A stretch of 64,000 bases of DNA, taken from assembly GCA_024803745.1 (NCBI GenBank), contig JANJXV010000010.1, positions 31,207,525 through 31,271,524 on the forward strand, read 5' to 3'. The notes under the pieces are model-generated. The model was not told where the DNA came from and did no database searches. It worked only from the letters and a program-made list of their open reading frames with translations. Both the position numbers and the translations under genes were made by a program. This stretch comes from Megascapheus bottae (taxonomy: Eukaryota; Chordata; Mammalia; Rodentia; Geomyidae). Positions 36,396 to 48,931 of this stretch are shown here, in pieces; position 1 is the first letter of the stretch; every line of letters begins with the position of its first letter.

Positions 36396-36588
36396 GTTTT
36401 TGGCCAGTCCTGGGCTTGAGCTCAGAGCCTGAGCATTGTCCTTGGACTTTCTTAGGACCAGAGCTCTACCACTTGAGCCTCAGCATCAATTCTGAGTTTT
36501 TTCCATGTATATGGTACTGAGGAATCAAACCTGGGTCTTTGTGTATGCTAGGGAAGCACTTTACCACTAGGCCAAACTCCTGGCCCCT
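36396..36588 (-). repeat. Family A SINE
   Basis: Antisense dimer; imperfect attagtgttttt-like duplication. Confidence 0.8.
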
Positions 36589-36894
36589 ATTAATGTTTTT
36601 ATATACGGTTTTTATGAATAAGCTAGTGCATCATAACAAAAGCGTCCCTATTTATATGCTTTAATCTATCAAAATTTTATTCTTTATTGGTTTTATGTAT
36701 TCTTGTATTCAGTTTTTAATTAAAATGAAACATCTGAGAGATAATTGAAAAGGATGGGTTTGGGCTTATCTAAAGAGAAGAAAGGCCTAATTCAAAAAAA
36801 TTTAGTATGTGGACTGGGAGCATAGATCCATGTTTTAAGTTTTTGCCTTGTATGAGTGAGGCCTTGAGTTCAGTCTAAAGTTTAAAAAAAATTT

Positions 36895-36945
36895 TTTTTA
36901 ATTAAAGCGAGAAGTAGAGCTGTGGCTCAAGTGGTAAAGCATGCG
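36895..36945 (+). repeat. Family A/B second-unit fragment
   Basis: agctgtggctcaagtggtaa only. Confidence 0.55.
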
Positions 36946-37418
36946 CACATGCACAACACACACACACATACATAAATAGCAAATCTTATATTCTAATGGA
37001 ATTAATATTTTTGAATTACTCTTTCTGTTTACTTTGTAGTTCTACTTTAGCATATTTTTAAGTGATGTTTTGAGATTTATATATGCTTATCAGTGAAGTA
37101 AAGATAGAAGATAATATTAAGCTAAAGACAATATTAAAACTAATCAGAAGGTTTAAAATAAAGGTGTAAAATAAAGAAATACGTCCTGAAAACACAGAAA
37201 ATTTCCATAGAGAAAGCTTGGAGATAGTGATGCAGATCAATTTGTAGTTCTATATTAGTGTTGTCACAAATTTTTTAAGAAAATATACAAACGAATGCCA
37301 TACATTTAACCTTTTAAATATAATTAATTTCCTTGATTAGAAGAAATGAGGACAATAATTCCATAATTCACAAATTCTTGGGATTAAGTGAAATAATAAT
37401 TATAAAAAATTTAGCACA

Positions 37419-37617
37419 GGGACCCGGAGTTTGACCTAGTGGTATGGTGCTTTTCTACCATACATGAAGACCTGGGTTCGATTTCTTGGTACCACATACA
37501 TAAAAAAGCTACAAGTGGTGCTGTGGCTCAAGTGGTAGAAGAGTAAGTAGCCTTGAGGAAGGCCCAAGGACAGTGCTCAGGCCCTGAGTTCAGTCCCTAG
37601 GACTGGCATACACACAC
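37419..37617 (+). repeat. Family A SINE, sense, 14-bp duplication, 98 nt before exon 4
   Basis: aaaaatttagcaca at 37405-37418 and 37618-37631. Head reads gagtttgacctagtggtatg. Confidence 0.92.
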
Positions 37618-37715
37618 AAAAATTTAGCACAATGCTGAGCATTGTAGAAAGATTGGTTAATGTTATGTTCTCCCAAGACCTATGGTAACTTTTAAACATT
37701 TAAACTTTTTTCTAG

Positions 37716-37759
37716 ATGTGCTGAAAGACATTATGACACCGCCAAATTTAACTGCAGAG
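37716..37759 (+). CDS. PTEN: PTEN exon 4 (c.210-253)
   Basis: A 44-nt exon encoding the end of Leu70, residues 71-84 (CAERHYDTAKFNCR) and the first base of Val85. Cys71, known in PTEN to form a redox disulfide with catalytic Cys124, is present. The acceptor is ttttttctag at 37715; the donor is GAG|gtatgt. The first exon base is A, making codon 70 CTA, where human has CTG as I recall, a silent difference at the exon edge. A family A SINE with a 14-bp target duplication ends 98 nt upstream of the exon. Confidence 0.97.
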
Positions 37760-38300
37760 GTATGTATAAATATACTATAAGATACTGTAGAGCTTAAAAT
37801 TAGTAGATTGTCTTTTATTAAATAATAGTAATGAATTATCTAGATTGAATAATATAAATATCTTAATGATACTTCTATAGTTTTTAAAAGTTTGTCACAC
37901 TTTTAGAATAAGTATCTAATAAACATGTGGCAGTGTCAAGAAAACTGAGAATTAGGAAAATGGGTTAAGAATTAGTGTAAACACAATATCAGAAACAGCA
38001 GAACTATTTCACTGTTCTCTGTACTGAGAAATAACTTAAAAGATTGGAAAGGATAACGATACATACATTAAGAAGTCTAATAGGTGGATTCATTTATATA
38101 GTCTGCTTTAGATGGATTCTGCTCCATGTACAGGTAAATTCTGTCTCAACCCATAAAATCTTTCACTTAAATTTGGCAGATGCTGCCGTGATAGTTGAAG
38201 AGAGAAATTGATACTGATTGATATGTTTGCAATTGATTTCTCTCTAAAATGAACTTTCAGACAAATGGTTCAGAATTCTGAAGCACTAATGACTGATCTT

Positions 38301-38730
38301 TTTTTTCATATAGTTTTTGTTGTAATTAATAGAAGGGTTGCATTATATTCACCAGATAGAGGGTGCATTAATTCACATACATTGATACCCTTTCTCATGT
38401 CTTGATCCCCATTCCCCCCCACACCCCTCATCTTGTTTTTCTCCCTTCCCTATCCAATTTCAAATAACCAAATACATCAGATAACAAAGTGAAATACTGT
38501 AACAATGTGAGATAACCAAGGGACAGCAAAAGAGATGAGAGATAACATAGTTCATTAAAGGACAACAATCACTCATTATATGGTTTTTGTTTCTATATCC
38601 TAGAGGTCCTTTTATTTAGCGTCATACTGTATGGCCTTATATATCTAGGTTTTGCTTTATTGCAAATCTCTGCTAGGAGAGCCCAAGGTTTCTACTGATT
38701 ATGACAACTGAGGGAAACCATTGAGCCTAT
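38301..38730 (-). mobile_element. L1 3' half of an L1-SINE chimeric insertion
   Basis: Antisense L1 3' UTR of about 420 bp running into a T-run of about 20 at 38730. Its outer left duplication is atgactgatctt at 38289-38300; the partner copy lies beyond the adjoining SINE. Confidence 0.82.
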
Positions 38731-38975
38731 TTTTTTTTTTTTTTTTTTTGTGGGTTGTGGGGCTTGAACTCTGGGCCTGGATGCTGTCCCTGAGCTCTTC
38801 AACTTAAAGCTACTGTTCTGCCCCCTGAGCCAAGCCCCACTCGCTGTTTTCTAGAGGCTAATTGGAGATAAGAATCTCATCAACTTTTGTGCCCAGGCTG
38901 ACTTTGAACCACGATCCTCAGATCTCAGCCTCCTGAGTAGCTAAGATTACAGGGGTGAGCTACTACGCCCAGCTC
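38731..38975 (-). repeat. Family B SINE joined to L1
   Basis: Full antisense composite, followed at once by the second atgactgatctt (38976-38987). No duplication of its own is seen. Confidence 0.82.
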
Positions 38976-39027
38976 ATGACTGATCTTACTCAGTATATTT
39001 CACTAGAATTTTTCTTTTCTTTTTTTC

Positions 39028-39450
39028 TTTTTCTTTTTTTTTTTTTTTGCCAGTCCTGGGCTTGAGCTCAGAGCGTGAGCACTGTCCTTGGACTTTCTCA
39101 AGGCTAGAACTCTACCACTTGAGTCTCAGCACCACTTCCGGCTTTTTCTATATATGTGGTACCAAGGAATCGAACCTGGGTCTTCGTGCATGCTAGGCAA
39201 GCACTTTAACCACTAGGCCAAACTCCCAGCCTCTTTTCTTTTTTTCTTTCTTTCTTTTTTTTTTTTGCTTGTCCTGGGCTTGTGCTCAGGGCCCTGAGCA
39301 CTGTTCTTGGACTTTCTCAAGGTCAGAGCTCTACCACTTGAGCCTCAGCACCACTTCAGGCTTTTTTCTATGTATGTGGTACTGAGGAATTGAACCTGAG
39401 TCTTCGTGCATGGTAGGCAAGCACTCTACCACTAGGCCAAATTCCAGACC
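39028..39450 (-). repeat. Two adjacent family A SINEs
   Basis: 39028-39233 (A1) and 39252-39450 (A2), separated by a TTTC-rich spacer. Confidence 0.85.
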
Positions 39451-39514
39451 CTGAAACAAGTTTTATGACAATGCAGTAATTAATTATTGCTCTTTTCATT
39501 AGAAAACACATTTA

Positions 39515-39722
39515 GAAGCTGGGTACTGTTGGCTTTTCTTATATGCTTATATTCTTAGCTTTGATATCAGTCCAGGCAAGAAAGTCTGTGAGACTCTGAT
39601 TTCCAGTTAACCACCAAAGAACTAGAATTGGAATTCTGGTTCAAGTGGTAGAACACTAGCCTTGAGGACAAAAGTAAAGATAGTGGCCAGGCCCCTAGTT
39701 CAAGACCCACTCTTGGTACCAA
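39515..39722 (+). repeat. Family B SINE, sense, diverged
   Basis: gctgggtactgttggc, then cagttaaccaccaaagaac and tcaagtggtagaacactagc. Confidence 0.65.
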
Positions 39723-39954
39723 AAAAGTGTATTTAGGTCCTTCACAAGAGGTGCATGTGATATTTCATTTTGGATTTAGCTATATGTCTGATGTGCTACC
39801 TTGCATGAAGTAAGATACTCCATGTCTAATGGATCCATTCGTAGGAATTTTCTGTTTTCTTCTAAAATTAGAAGTTTAGTGAACAAGTTGAATCCCAGCT
39901 TAGGAGGATCATGGTTCAAGGTCATTGTGGGTATACACGTAAGAACCCTTTCTA

Positions 39955-40384
39955 GTCCATAATCAAGTTGTGATGGCATGATCCTGAGGCCTAGTTACTT
40001 GAGAGGCCAGTATTGAGAGAATTCAGGTTCCAGCTAGCCTGGGCCAGGACAGTTCACAAGACCTCATGTACCCAGAATGAATCAGAATGGTATGAGCCCC
40101 TGTCATGCCATAGCAGGAATCAAAAAAGGAAAGATTGCACTCTAGAAAGCAGAAAACAAGACTCTATATCAAAAGCAACCCGTGCAGGGCTAGGAATGTG
40201 GCTTAGTGGGCAGGAAAGTCCATGAGACTCTTACCTGCAGCTAACTACCAAAAACTCAGACGTGTAGTTGTAGCCCAAATGATAAAGCAGATAGGATGAA
40301 AAAGCTCAGGGATGGCATCGAGGCCCTGAGTTCTAGTCCCAGTACTGTCACACGCACATATAAATAAATAAATAAATAAATAAA
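39955..40384 (+). repeat. SINE fragments and (AATA)n
   Basis: Diverged B1/ID pieces at about 39955-40050 and 40185-40345, then an ATAA/AATA tetranucleotide run at about 40357-40384. Confidence 0.55.
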
Positions 40385-40427
40385 TGGTTAAGTTCTTTTT
40401 CTATGAAAGTCATTTTTATAATTTTTT

Positions 40428-40652
40428 TGGGGGGGGGAGGGGTGGATCATGGGGCTTGAACTGGGACTGAGCACTGTCCCTGAGCTCTTCAGCTCAAGGC
40501 TACCACCCTACCTTTGAGCCAAGCCCCACTTCCCATTTTCTGGAGGTTAATTGGAGAATAGAGTCTCGGGTCCTTTTGTGCCTGGGCTGGCTTTGAATCT
40601 TGATGCTTAGATCTCAGCCTCCTGAGTAGCTAGGATTATAGGTGTGAACCTG
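40428..40652 (-). repeat. Family B SINE upstream of exon 5
   Basis: Antisense, with a ttttttt-ggggggggg junction at its start; ends 244 nt before exon 5. Confidence 0.78.
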
Positions 40653-40876
40653 TCAAGTAATAAGTACTTCTTGGTCAGGGTCACCTCTTTTTTTGTTCTT
40701 TCCCATTTTCCCCTCCCATCTCTACTCTCAAGTTACATAGTTCAGTTTTTACATAATTCACTGACAGGCTTTATATAATTGTATATTTTCTAAACAGTTA
40801 AGTTTATTTTCACCATTTCTAAAGTTAACATACTTTCACTGAAGAGTTGAAGAGAATGTTTTTTCCCTTACTCTAA

Positions 40877-41146
<270 letters not shown>

Positions 41147-41204
41147 TGATGTTTTTCTTTTTCACTCCTGGAGCCAAAAAAGTTACTGAAACAGATTTCT
41201 CTTT

Positions 41205-41505
41205 CTTCAGATTTATTGAGGTATAATTGACAAGTAAAAATTATGTGTATTTGTGGTATATAGAGTAATATATTGGTAAATATCTATACTGTGAAGTGAC
41301 TGCCACAGTCAGGCAACTTTACATGTATATTACCTGCCTTACATAGTCATTCTGTTTTTCCCCACTGTGGTGAGAGCACTTGAGATAAGTATACATGATT
41401 ATTAGTTAGTATCACCATGTTCTGCAGTAGATCTTTGGACCTTATTCATCTTGTTTAACTGAAAATTCATACCCTTGAGCAAATCTTTTCCCTACTCTCA
41501 GCCCC
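41205..41505 (+). mobile_element. Old L1 fragment
   Basis: gaggtataattgacaagta, gaagtgactgccacagtcag, gtggtgagagcacttgagat and cttattcatcttgtttaac match the order of an old mammalian L1M-type 3' region. Confidence 0.7.
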
Positions 41506-41794
41506 TGGAAATCGTATTTTCAAAAGATAAGTTGCTTTATAACCTCGCTATGAGAAAATGGTTTCATTCATTTTTCTCTTCATGCTATTTTCTTACCATG
41601 CTAAAAAAAAAAACTTACCTGTTAATTATATTGCAGATTTGGTTTCACAGACTTCTTAGAAGGCATCATAAGGAAAGGCAACATAATAAAAATAAACTTG
41701 ATATTTCTGCTGTTTGAGAATAATTACATAGTTTTAACATTATAATGTGTGATCTTTTGCTTTTCTAATAAGTGAAATTATTCTCTCTTTTTTT

Positions 41795-41986
41795 TTCTTT
41801 TTTCTTTTTTGCCAGTCCTGGGGACTGAACTCAGGGCCTGAACACTGTCCTTGGACATACTCAAGGTTAGAGCTCTACCACTTGAGCCACAGCACTACTT
41901 TTCTATGTATGTGGTACCAAGGAATTGAACCCAGGTCTTCGTGCAAATTAGGCAAGCATTCTACCACTAGGCCAAATCCCAGCCCT
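41795..41986 (-). repeat. Family A SINE, diverged
   Basis: Antisense dimer, ending gccaaatcccagccc. Confidence 0.75.
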
Positions 41987-42437
41987 GAAATTATTCTTTG
42001 ATATGATATTTATAAATGAAGTTTTAATTAGATCAATTAAGAATTCATTGATTACTCAGAAAATCAGTGACTAAAAAGCTAAGAGCAAACTCTTGGGAAG
42101 ACTTTAGATTTTCAAAGGTTCCATTTGTTTGCATGTTAAGTATGACAAAAATCTTTTAACATCAAATACCTAGGATTTCTGTGCTTTTTACCTTCTCCAA
42201 AGACAAAACCCAAACCATTTCAGATTGATGGAAAAACTTATGTAGGGAGTTCTGCAGAGAGAAATGCCACAAAGTTTGTGTGCAAATAGATTCTGGATTT
42301 AGTAATCAGGCAATTTTTGTGTAGATTAAGCCACTTTCTCTTAATTCAATCTTAGATCAGAACCATATGATCATATTATTTTAAGCTGTATATTTGCATT
42401 GACTCCTGCCTGGTTCCTGTACCTCTTCTTATTCTTC

Positions 42438-42620
42438 AGTGGTACTAGGGTTTAAACTGAGGGCATTGTGCTGCTAAGCAAGTGCTCTGCCATTTGAGTC
42501 ACACATAAAGCCCTTTTTGCAGATAGGATCTGTCATAGGCTGGCTCATCTCAAACTGCAGTCTCTCCAGCCTCTCCTTTCTAAGTAGCTGGATTATAGAC
42601 ATGAGCTACCACTAGTCACC
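42438..42620 (-). repeat. ID/B1 composite fossil
   Basis: ggtactagggtttaaactga, gctaagcaagtgctctgcc, then an antisense B1-like ctcaaactgcagtctc. Confidence 0.55.
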
Positions 42621-42927
42621 CTTATCTCTTATTTTGTAACATTTTTGGTGATTATTTGAATTATACATAGGGTTGTAAAAGTACTTGTTATAATTCACAG
42701 CATATAAACCTTAGAAATCAGGTAAAAAGTTTATGATAAAGTAGATATGTAATGAGTTAGGATACTTGGTAGATTTAAGCTAGAGATTCTTAAGCTCTTC
42801 ATGTTATAAACTTAAAAAATCCAATGAAAGTTGTCAACATTCCACCCACATACATATGTGCATAGTACATGTAAATTTGCAAAAAAAATTTTAAGTTATG
42901 GTTTTTAATTGCATTGAAGGACAGAAT

Positions 42928-43160
42928 CTACCAGGCACTGGTGGCTCATACCTGTAATCCTAGCTACTCAGGAGGCTGTGATCTGAGAATCATGATTTGA
43001 AGAAGCCCAGGCAGAAAAGTCTGTGAGACTCCTCTCTCCAATAAACTACCAAAGAAGATGGAAGTGGATCTATGGCTGAAGTGGTAGTGTGCTATAGCCT
43101 TGAGCAAAAGAAACTCAAGAACAGTCCCCCAAACCCCAAGACCAGCACAAAACTAACAAA
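42928..43160 (+). repeat. Family B SINE, sense
   Basis: ccaggcactggtggctcata head and caagtggtag-like second unit, A-rich tail. Confidence 0.75.
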
Positions 43161-43796
43161 CAAAAAAAACCAAAGAATGTAAAAGAAAAGCCTTATATTT
43201 CTCCTTTTTTCCTCCATGCAAAAATTGGTGGCATTGGTAGCATTGGTTTTTGCTAAATATAGTTGATATAAATCTTAAAAATCCCTATATGCTACATATA
43301 TTTCTTACTTTACTGATGATGTAAAATCACTAGGAAGGGAAGTGTGATCAGGATTATCTAGAGTTAATGATAGCATTCAGAATTAATTTTGAGTTCTACA
43401 TTGTTAAATTTCTTTGTACTTTATCAAGTTCATCCAGTGCTGGAATTGCAAAAGAATTTTCAGACTATTCAGGATAATCAATCCTTTACTGGTTCTCCTG
43501 AAATGTAGATAATTTTTTAAAGGCTCCTCAGTTTATATACCTCACAAATAATAGTGCTCAGCAACCCCTGATTTAAAGAGAATAAGGACAGACTGGAACT
43601 CTTGGTCTTGTAAATTTAGTTCTGTAGGTGTCTTTAAGATTTCTGGAGTTTAATTATCTTAAAACTGCTTAAGGACTCTAGCTGTATTCCAGCTGTGAGC
43701 AAGAAAGTTGAGCACTTGATCAAGCCATAGTACCAACTCAACACAATAGGGCACAACAAAACAAACAGAAAAAGCCTTTAGAACCACTTTAAATCA

Positions 43797-44010
43797 TGCA
43801 CTGGTGGCTCAGGCCTGTATTCCTATCTCCTCAGGAGGCTGAGATCTGAGGATGTACTTCAAAGCCTCCCAGTACAAGAAGGTTCTTAAAACTCCTGGTG
43901 TCGGTAAACTACTCAGTAAAAGCTGAAAGTGGTGCTATGGTTCAAGTGATAGAGCACTAGCTTTGAGTGAAACAGGGCTTAGGGACAACACCCAGACCCT
44001 GAGTTAAGAG
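43797..44010 (+). repeat. Family B SINE, sense
   Basis: gcactggtggctcaggcctg head, ggtgctatggttcaagtgat second unit. Confidence 0.75.
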
Positions 44011-44034
44011 AAACCAAACAAAAAAACACTTACG

Positions 44035-44180
44035 TGGGTGAGAGGAGCCAGGAAAAAAAAATGGGGAGAAAACAGGGGAAGAGGTGAGTGACACTACTCA
44101 AAAAGAAGTGTGCTCCTTACTTGACTTATGTAACTGCACCCCTCTCTGTATATCACATTTACAATAAAAATTTAAAAATA
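44035..44180 (+). mobile_element. L1 3' end, second subfamily
   Basis: gtaactgcacccctctctgt then tttacaataaaaattta, a different 3' UTR from the common one here. Confidence 0.55.
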
Positions 44181-44229
44181 ACTTAATTTACCTACTACAG
44201 CGCTAAATAACTTATTATTATTATTACTT

Positions 44230-44375
44230 TTGTGTGTATGTGCCAATCCTGGGGCTTGAACTCGGCCTGAGTGCTATCCCCAAGGTTTTTCTGTTCAGGT
44301 TTTCTGTGCTATTTGAGTCACAGTTCTACTTCAGCCCCCCAAGTAAAATTACAATGTGAGTCACCAGTGCCCAAC
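44230..44375 (-). repeat. SINE fragment
   Basis: Antisense ID-like part (ccaatcctggggcttgaact) with an eroded B1 end. Confidence 0.55.
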
Positions 44376-44654
44376 CAGTAATATGTTTTTAGCCTGATTT
44401 GAGTAATTGATTGTTTTGGTAAGAAAATTTAGATGTATATGATAAAGCTATTTTGATACAAGCATTGCTTTTCCTTAAAAAAAAAAAAATCTTGCTCACA
44501 TTGCTTGCTCACTTACCTGGTGCTTTACCACTTAAACCCTGCTTTTTGATAGTTAATGTGTTGGCTCCTAATTGTAATCCTCTGGAAATGAGACCCTTGA
44601 GTAGCTAGTATTACAGGCTCAATGCCACTGTTACCTAACCCAAAGTAGTTTGAT

Positions 44655-44884
44655 TTTTGTTTTTTTAATGGGTCATGGGGCTTGAACTCAGCCTGGGCAC
44701 TGTCCCTAAACTCTTCAGCTCAAGGCTACTACCCTACCCTTGAGCCAAGCCCCACTTCCCATTTTTAAGAAGTTAACTGGAGGTAAATGTCTCAGGTCCT
44801 TTTGTGTCCTGGCTGGCTTTGAACCTTGATCCTCAGATCTCAGCCTCCTGAGTAGCTAGGATTACAGGCGTGAGCCACCCTACC
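44655..44884 (-). repeat. Family B SINE
   Basis: Antisense full composite ending gcgtgagccacc. Confidence 0.8.
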
Positions 44885-45016
44885 AGATCAAAGTAGTTTC
44901 ATTCTTAGAGCATCTATTAGGTTGCTTTGTCTTACCATTATTTCCATTTAGGATGATCCTATGCCTTTGCTTTCTTACAGTTATAAACCATTATTACAGA
45001 AGAAGAATGCATTTAT

Positions 45017-45221
45017 TTATTTATTTATTTATTTTTGCCAGTCCTGGGCTTGAGCTCAGGGCCTGAGCACTGTCCTTGGACTTTCTCAAGGCTAGAGCTC
45101 TACCACTTGAGCCTCAGCACCACTTCCGGCTTTTTTCTATGTATGTGGTACCGAGGAATCGAACCCGGGTCTTCATGCATGCTAGGCAAGCACTTTAACC
45201 ACTAGGCCAAACTCCCGGCCT
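45017..45221 (-). repeat. Family A SINE (A1) with 15-bp duplication
   Basis: gaagaatgcatttat at 45002-45016 and 45222-45236; near consensus. Confidence 0.93.
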
Positions 45222-45962
45222 GAAGAATGCATTTATATATTTTGCAGTTTGTATAGGAGTAATTTAGTCTGACTTTAATACTTTGTTTGTATCCTTGATT
45301 TTAATTGTAGAGAAATAGCAAAATTGAAAAAAATTGGGCCATTCTGGTGACATATAGTAGCAGATTATGTTTTTCTTGTTTTGAAGAGAAAAGAAGGATT
45401 TACTGTGGTTTTGGTAATAATTTGACTTTTCAGAGAATATTCAAAATAATCTGAATTGGTCTTTACGTAGCCTCTGCAGCCATGATGTAAATTAGCTACT
45501 AGGATGTGAATGCAAACCCATTATGAAACATGGTATTGTTATTAGTACTTAGATTTTGAATGTTGCAGGAGTCAAGCAATGTATACTTCCTATAATAAAC
45601 ATTCTTGAGAGTGACGTAACAGTTTGAGACAAAGAAGACTCCTACTTTTTATTCAATAATATGTAAGGAAACAAATATATTATTATCCTTCTCTAGCAGT
45701 AATTTGTATATTTAATATTTTCCTTCAGAAAATGTGAGAAAGTATTGAAGTGCAAGTCATGAGGGTTTCCTGCCCTCCATTCCCCCAAAGAAAACATGTT
45801 TTAAGGCAACTTATAGGGTCAATTTTCAACTGTCATATGCCCCTTTCTGTGTTTGCACTTAACATTTCAGTAATACAATAGATCATTCATCCACTTACTG
45901 TAAACCTCAGAGAAAGTATCACAAGATTGATAGCATGTGTTTTGAAAGTATTCATGAAACTT

Positions 45963-46153
45963 TTTTTTGCCAGTCCTGGGGCTTGTACTGAGGGCCTGAG
46001 CACTGTTCTTGGGCTTTCCTCAAGGGTTAATGGTTTACCACTTGAGCCACAGCACCACTTTTGGCTCTTCTATGTATGTGGTACCAAGTAATCAAACCTG
46101 GGTCTTTTTTCATGGTAGGCAAGCACTCGACCACTAGGCCAAACTCCCGGCCT
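45963..46153 (-). repeat. Family A SINE, diverged
   Basis: Antisense dimer ending ccaaactcccggcc. Confidence 0.78.
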
Positions 46154-46496
46154 CATAAAACTCCTTAAAGAGGTTCATTTCTATGGCATGACAGCTATCA
46201 CTGGTTTTCCTCTTTCTTTCTCTCTACCTCCCAGAGTAATGGCAACTAAAATAACTGTTAATACTTACTTCTTTTAAACATTTAGGAAGAAAATTTGGAT
46301 CATTTCCATTTTCTTTGTTTCCAAATTAGCTATTAGAGATGAAGTTCCTATATGAGCTCTGTCTATGAGTTTATTGAGCTTCTAAAGAAGAATTAAACCT
46401 TCTGAAAATTGTCAATTGTAAAGATGTCAAAAAGGGAATTTATTAAAAATTTTGTTTGAGGAATGAATGATTTAGTTTCATAATCAGGTTATTTTT

Positions 46497-46943
46497 ACAT
46501 ATATTTTTATTGTAATTAATAGGAGGGTTACATTATATTCGCCAGATAGAAGGTACATTAATTCACATATATTGATACCCTTTCTCATGTCTTGGTGCCC
46601 CCCCCACTCCTCATCTTGTTTTCCCCCCTTCCCTATCTAATTTCAAATAACCAAATACGCATATATCCAATATATCAGATAACAAAGTGAAATACTGTAA
46701 CAATATGAGATAACCAAGGGACAGCAAAAGAGATGAGAGATAACATAGTTCATTAAAGGACAACAATCACTCATTATATGGCTTTTGTTTCTATATCCTA
46801 GAAGTCCTTTCATTTAGCATCATACTGTATGGCCTTATATATCTAGGTTTTGCTTTATTGCCCAAGGTTTCTACTGATTATGACAAATGAAGGAAACCAT
46901 TGAGCCTATGTTCCTTTGAGTCTGGCTTACTTCACTTAATATG
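46497..46943 (-). mobile_element. L1 3' end with 17-bp target duplication
   Basis: ataatcaggttattttt at 46480-46496 and 46944-46960 brackets about 447 bp of antisense L1 3' UTR, ending in cttacttcacttaatatg. Confidence 0.93.
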
Positions 46944-47981
46944 ATAATCAGGTTATTTTTCTTTTTAGTCTGCTGGGTTGTTTTCTTTTTAATTTGCTAA
47001 GTTTCACTTTAAAGTAACTAAATGAAATTTTCATGTTTCATCTACATTTAAAACAAAAACAAGTTATAATTACTATCTTAAAAAAAAATCTTCTAATGTA
47101 ACGTTCTTACTTTTCCCAGCTCATTCATTCATTTGAGGTAATCTGTGTTCCTTTGGTAAAGAAGCCTATTATCCAATCCATAGCTTCATCGAATTGTTCA
47201 TTCCAATTCATTCTAATACAAATGAGGAGCAGATTTGCAAAGATCAAATAGTCTTAATATCTGTGTAATAACTGAAAACTATGTCTTGATCACTGTGCTT
47301 TCTGCCCAGTTCTGCTGTCCATTTTTCCTCTTCATTTTTTTTGATTTCTAAAATAGAAATAAAAGGAGAGAAAATAGTTGCTTTGTAATATATGTATTTT
47401 TGTAGTTTCAAATCAGATAAATACAATTCAAACTTAAAAAGAGAATTTTCTTGATTTATAGAACTTGAAAGTTTTGGTCTGAACTTCGATGCTCAACAAA
47501 TGTCAAGACCCCTATTCTCTTCTTCCTCTGACTCTTCCACCCTTTCCTTTCCTGTATATACTTTATTTTCAGATAGAATTTCTGTAAGCATTGTGAAGGT
47601 GTGATTCCTAGTGGCTTCAAGTTTGCATTCTAATTCTATAGGTAAACAACAGTTTGAGCAAAAATTCATAATTTGGGTTCTGATTTTTCAGGACTGGAAA
47701 ATGTCCTTGCATCTGTATGAACCTTTCTAGCCAGGGAACAGAAATCTGATAGATCATGTATGTGAAACTGAGGACTAGGGTCCAAAACCCCCAAAACATG
47801 GGGAGAATAGAGAAACATAACATTTCCAGGATTCTAAGGATTTTGTCAATACCTAAAATTTCCTAGAAGTGAAGGACAGTAATACATTTCATAGATGGAA
47901 AAAGTAAGAGTTCACATAAATCACCTAGCATGTCTCTTATTAGTAAAATCCAGGACACTCGAGTAAAAGTTTTAGACTCAG

Positions 47982-48186
47982 GGGACGGGAGTTTGGCCTA
48001 GTGGTTAAAGTGCTTGCCTAGCGTGCACGAAGACCCAGGTTCGATTCCTTGGTACCACATACATAGACAAAAGCTGGAAATGGTGCTGAGGCTCAAGTGT
48101 GGTAGAGCTCTAACCTTGAGAAAGTCCAAGGACAGGGCTCAGGCCCTGAGCTCAAGCCCAGGACTGGCAAAAAAAAAAAAAAAAAA
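47982..48186 (+). repeat. Family A SINE (A1), sense, 17-bp duplication
   Basis: aaaagttttagactcag at 47965-47981 and 48187-48203; the A box tggcctagtggt and B box ggttcgattcc are intact. Confidence 0.93.
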
Positions 48187-48299
48187 AAAAGTTTTAGACT
48201 CAGATTCACATTTATTTACTTGGGAGATCTGTGTTCTTGGTTTTAAGCAAGGTAATTATGTGCAGTGAGAAAGTTCTTGCCCTTAAAATAGAATTGATG

Positions 48300-48420
48300 A
48301 TGACTTGGGTTGTTTGTGCATACCTATAATCCTGATATCCTTAAGACTGAGGCTAGAGGTTTGTTTGTCATTTAAGACCAGCCTGAGCTGCATAGTAAGA
48401 TCCTGTCTCAAAAAGATAGA
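48300..48420 (+). repeat. B1-like monomer
   Basis: tgcatacctataatcctgat, then gaccagcctgagctgcatag and gatcctgtctcaaaaag, a 7SL-derived monomer. Confidence 0.7.
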
Positions 48421-48721
48421 GGTGTTAATATCTACCTTGTAAAAGCTGTGGTCATGTCAGGAAGGAATGAATGTAGGATATCAGTGAGTAGGTACAGAAA
48501 GTACTGTTAAATGATTTATTTTACTAACCAGTTGTAGGAGATGAATTTCCTCCTTTGTTGAGTTACTTTCTAATTATTATGGTTTGTGGAATCATTCTGA
48601 AATACAGCCTTATAGGCTGTAAGATACTATTTGGTTAAAACACCTACATTATTTCTTTGTTAAGTCATAGAAAAAGATGATAGATATTTTGACCAGTTTG
48701 GTAGGTTAAGAAGATTGGGTA

Positions 48722-48931
48722 GGAGCCGGAAGTTTGGCCTACTGGTAGAGTGCTTGCCTAGCATGCATGAAGAACTGGGTTTGATTCCTCAGTACCACAT
48801 ACATACAAAAAAGCCGGAAATGGTGCTGAGGCTCAAGTGGTAGCGCTCTGGCCTTGAGAAAACCCAAGGACAGTGCTCAGTGCTCAGGCCCTGAGTTCAA
48901 GCCCAGGACTGGCCAAAAAAAAAAAAAAAAA
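48722..48931 (+). repeat. Family A SINE, sense, 11-bp duplication
   Basis: aagattgggta at 48711-48721 and 48932-48942; A2 head (tggtagagtgc). Confidence 0.9.

Larger units (their letters stand above)
31413..37715 (+). other. PTEN: PTEN intron 3
   Basis: Intron of 6,303 bp, gtaagt to ttctag. It holds an L1 3' end, several family A and B SINEs and a nested SINE cluster at 35.3-36.2 kb. Nothing was recognised in about 31415-31980, 32750-33660, 33750-34055, 34525-35000 and 36600-36890. The 36945-37400 stretch shows only a short CA-rich run near 36950. Confidence 0.9.

Noticed and set aside
47982..48060. Possible tRNA genes: intact A and B boxes in SINE heads
   Set aside because: These are the Pol III promoters of tRNA-derived SINEs. 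Each is followed by a second unit and an A-tail, not a mature tRNA end.
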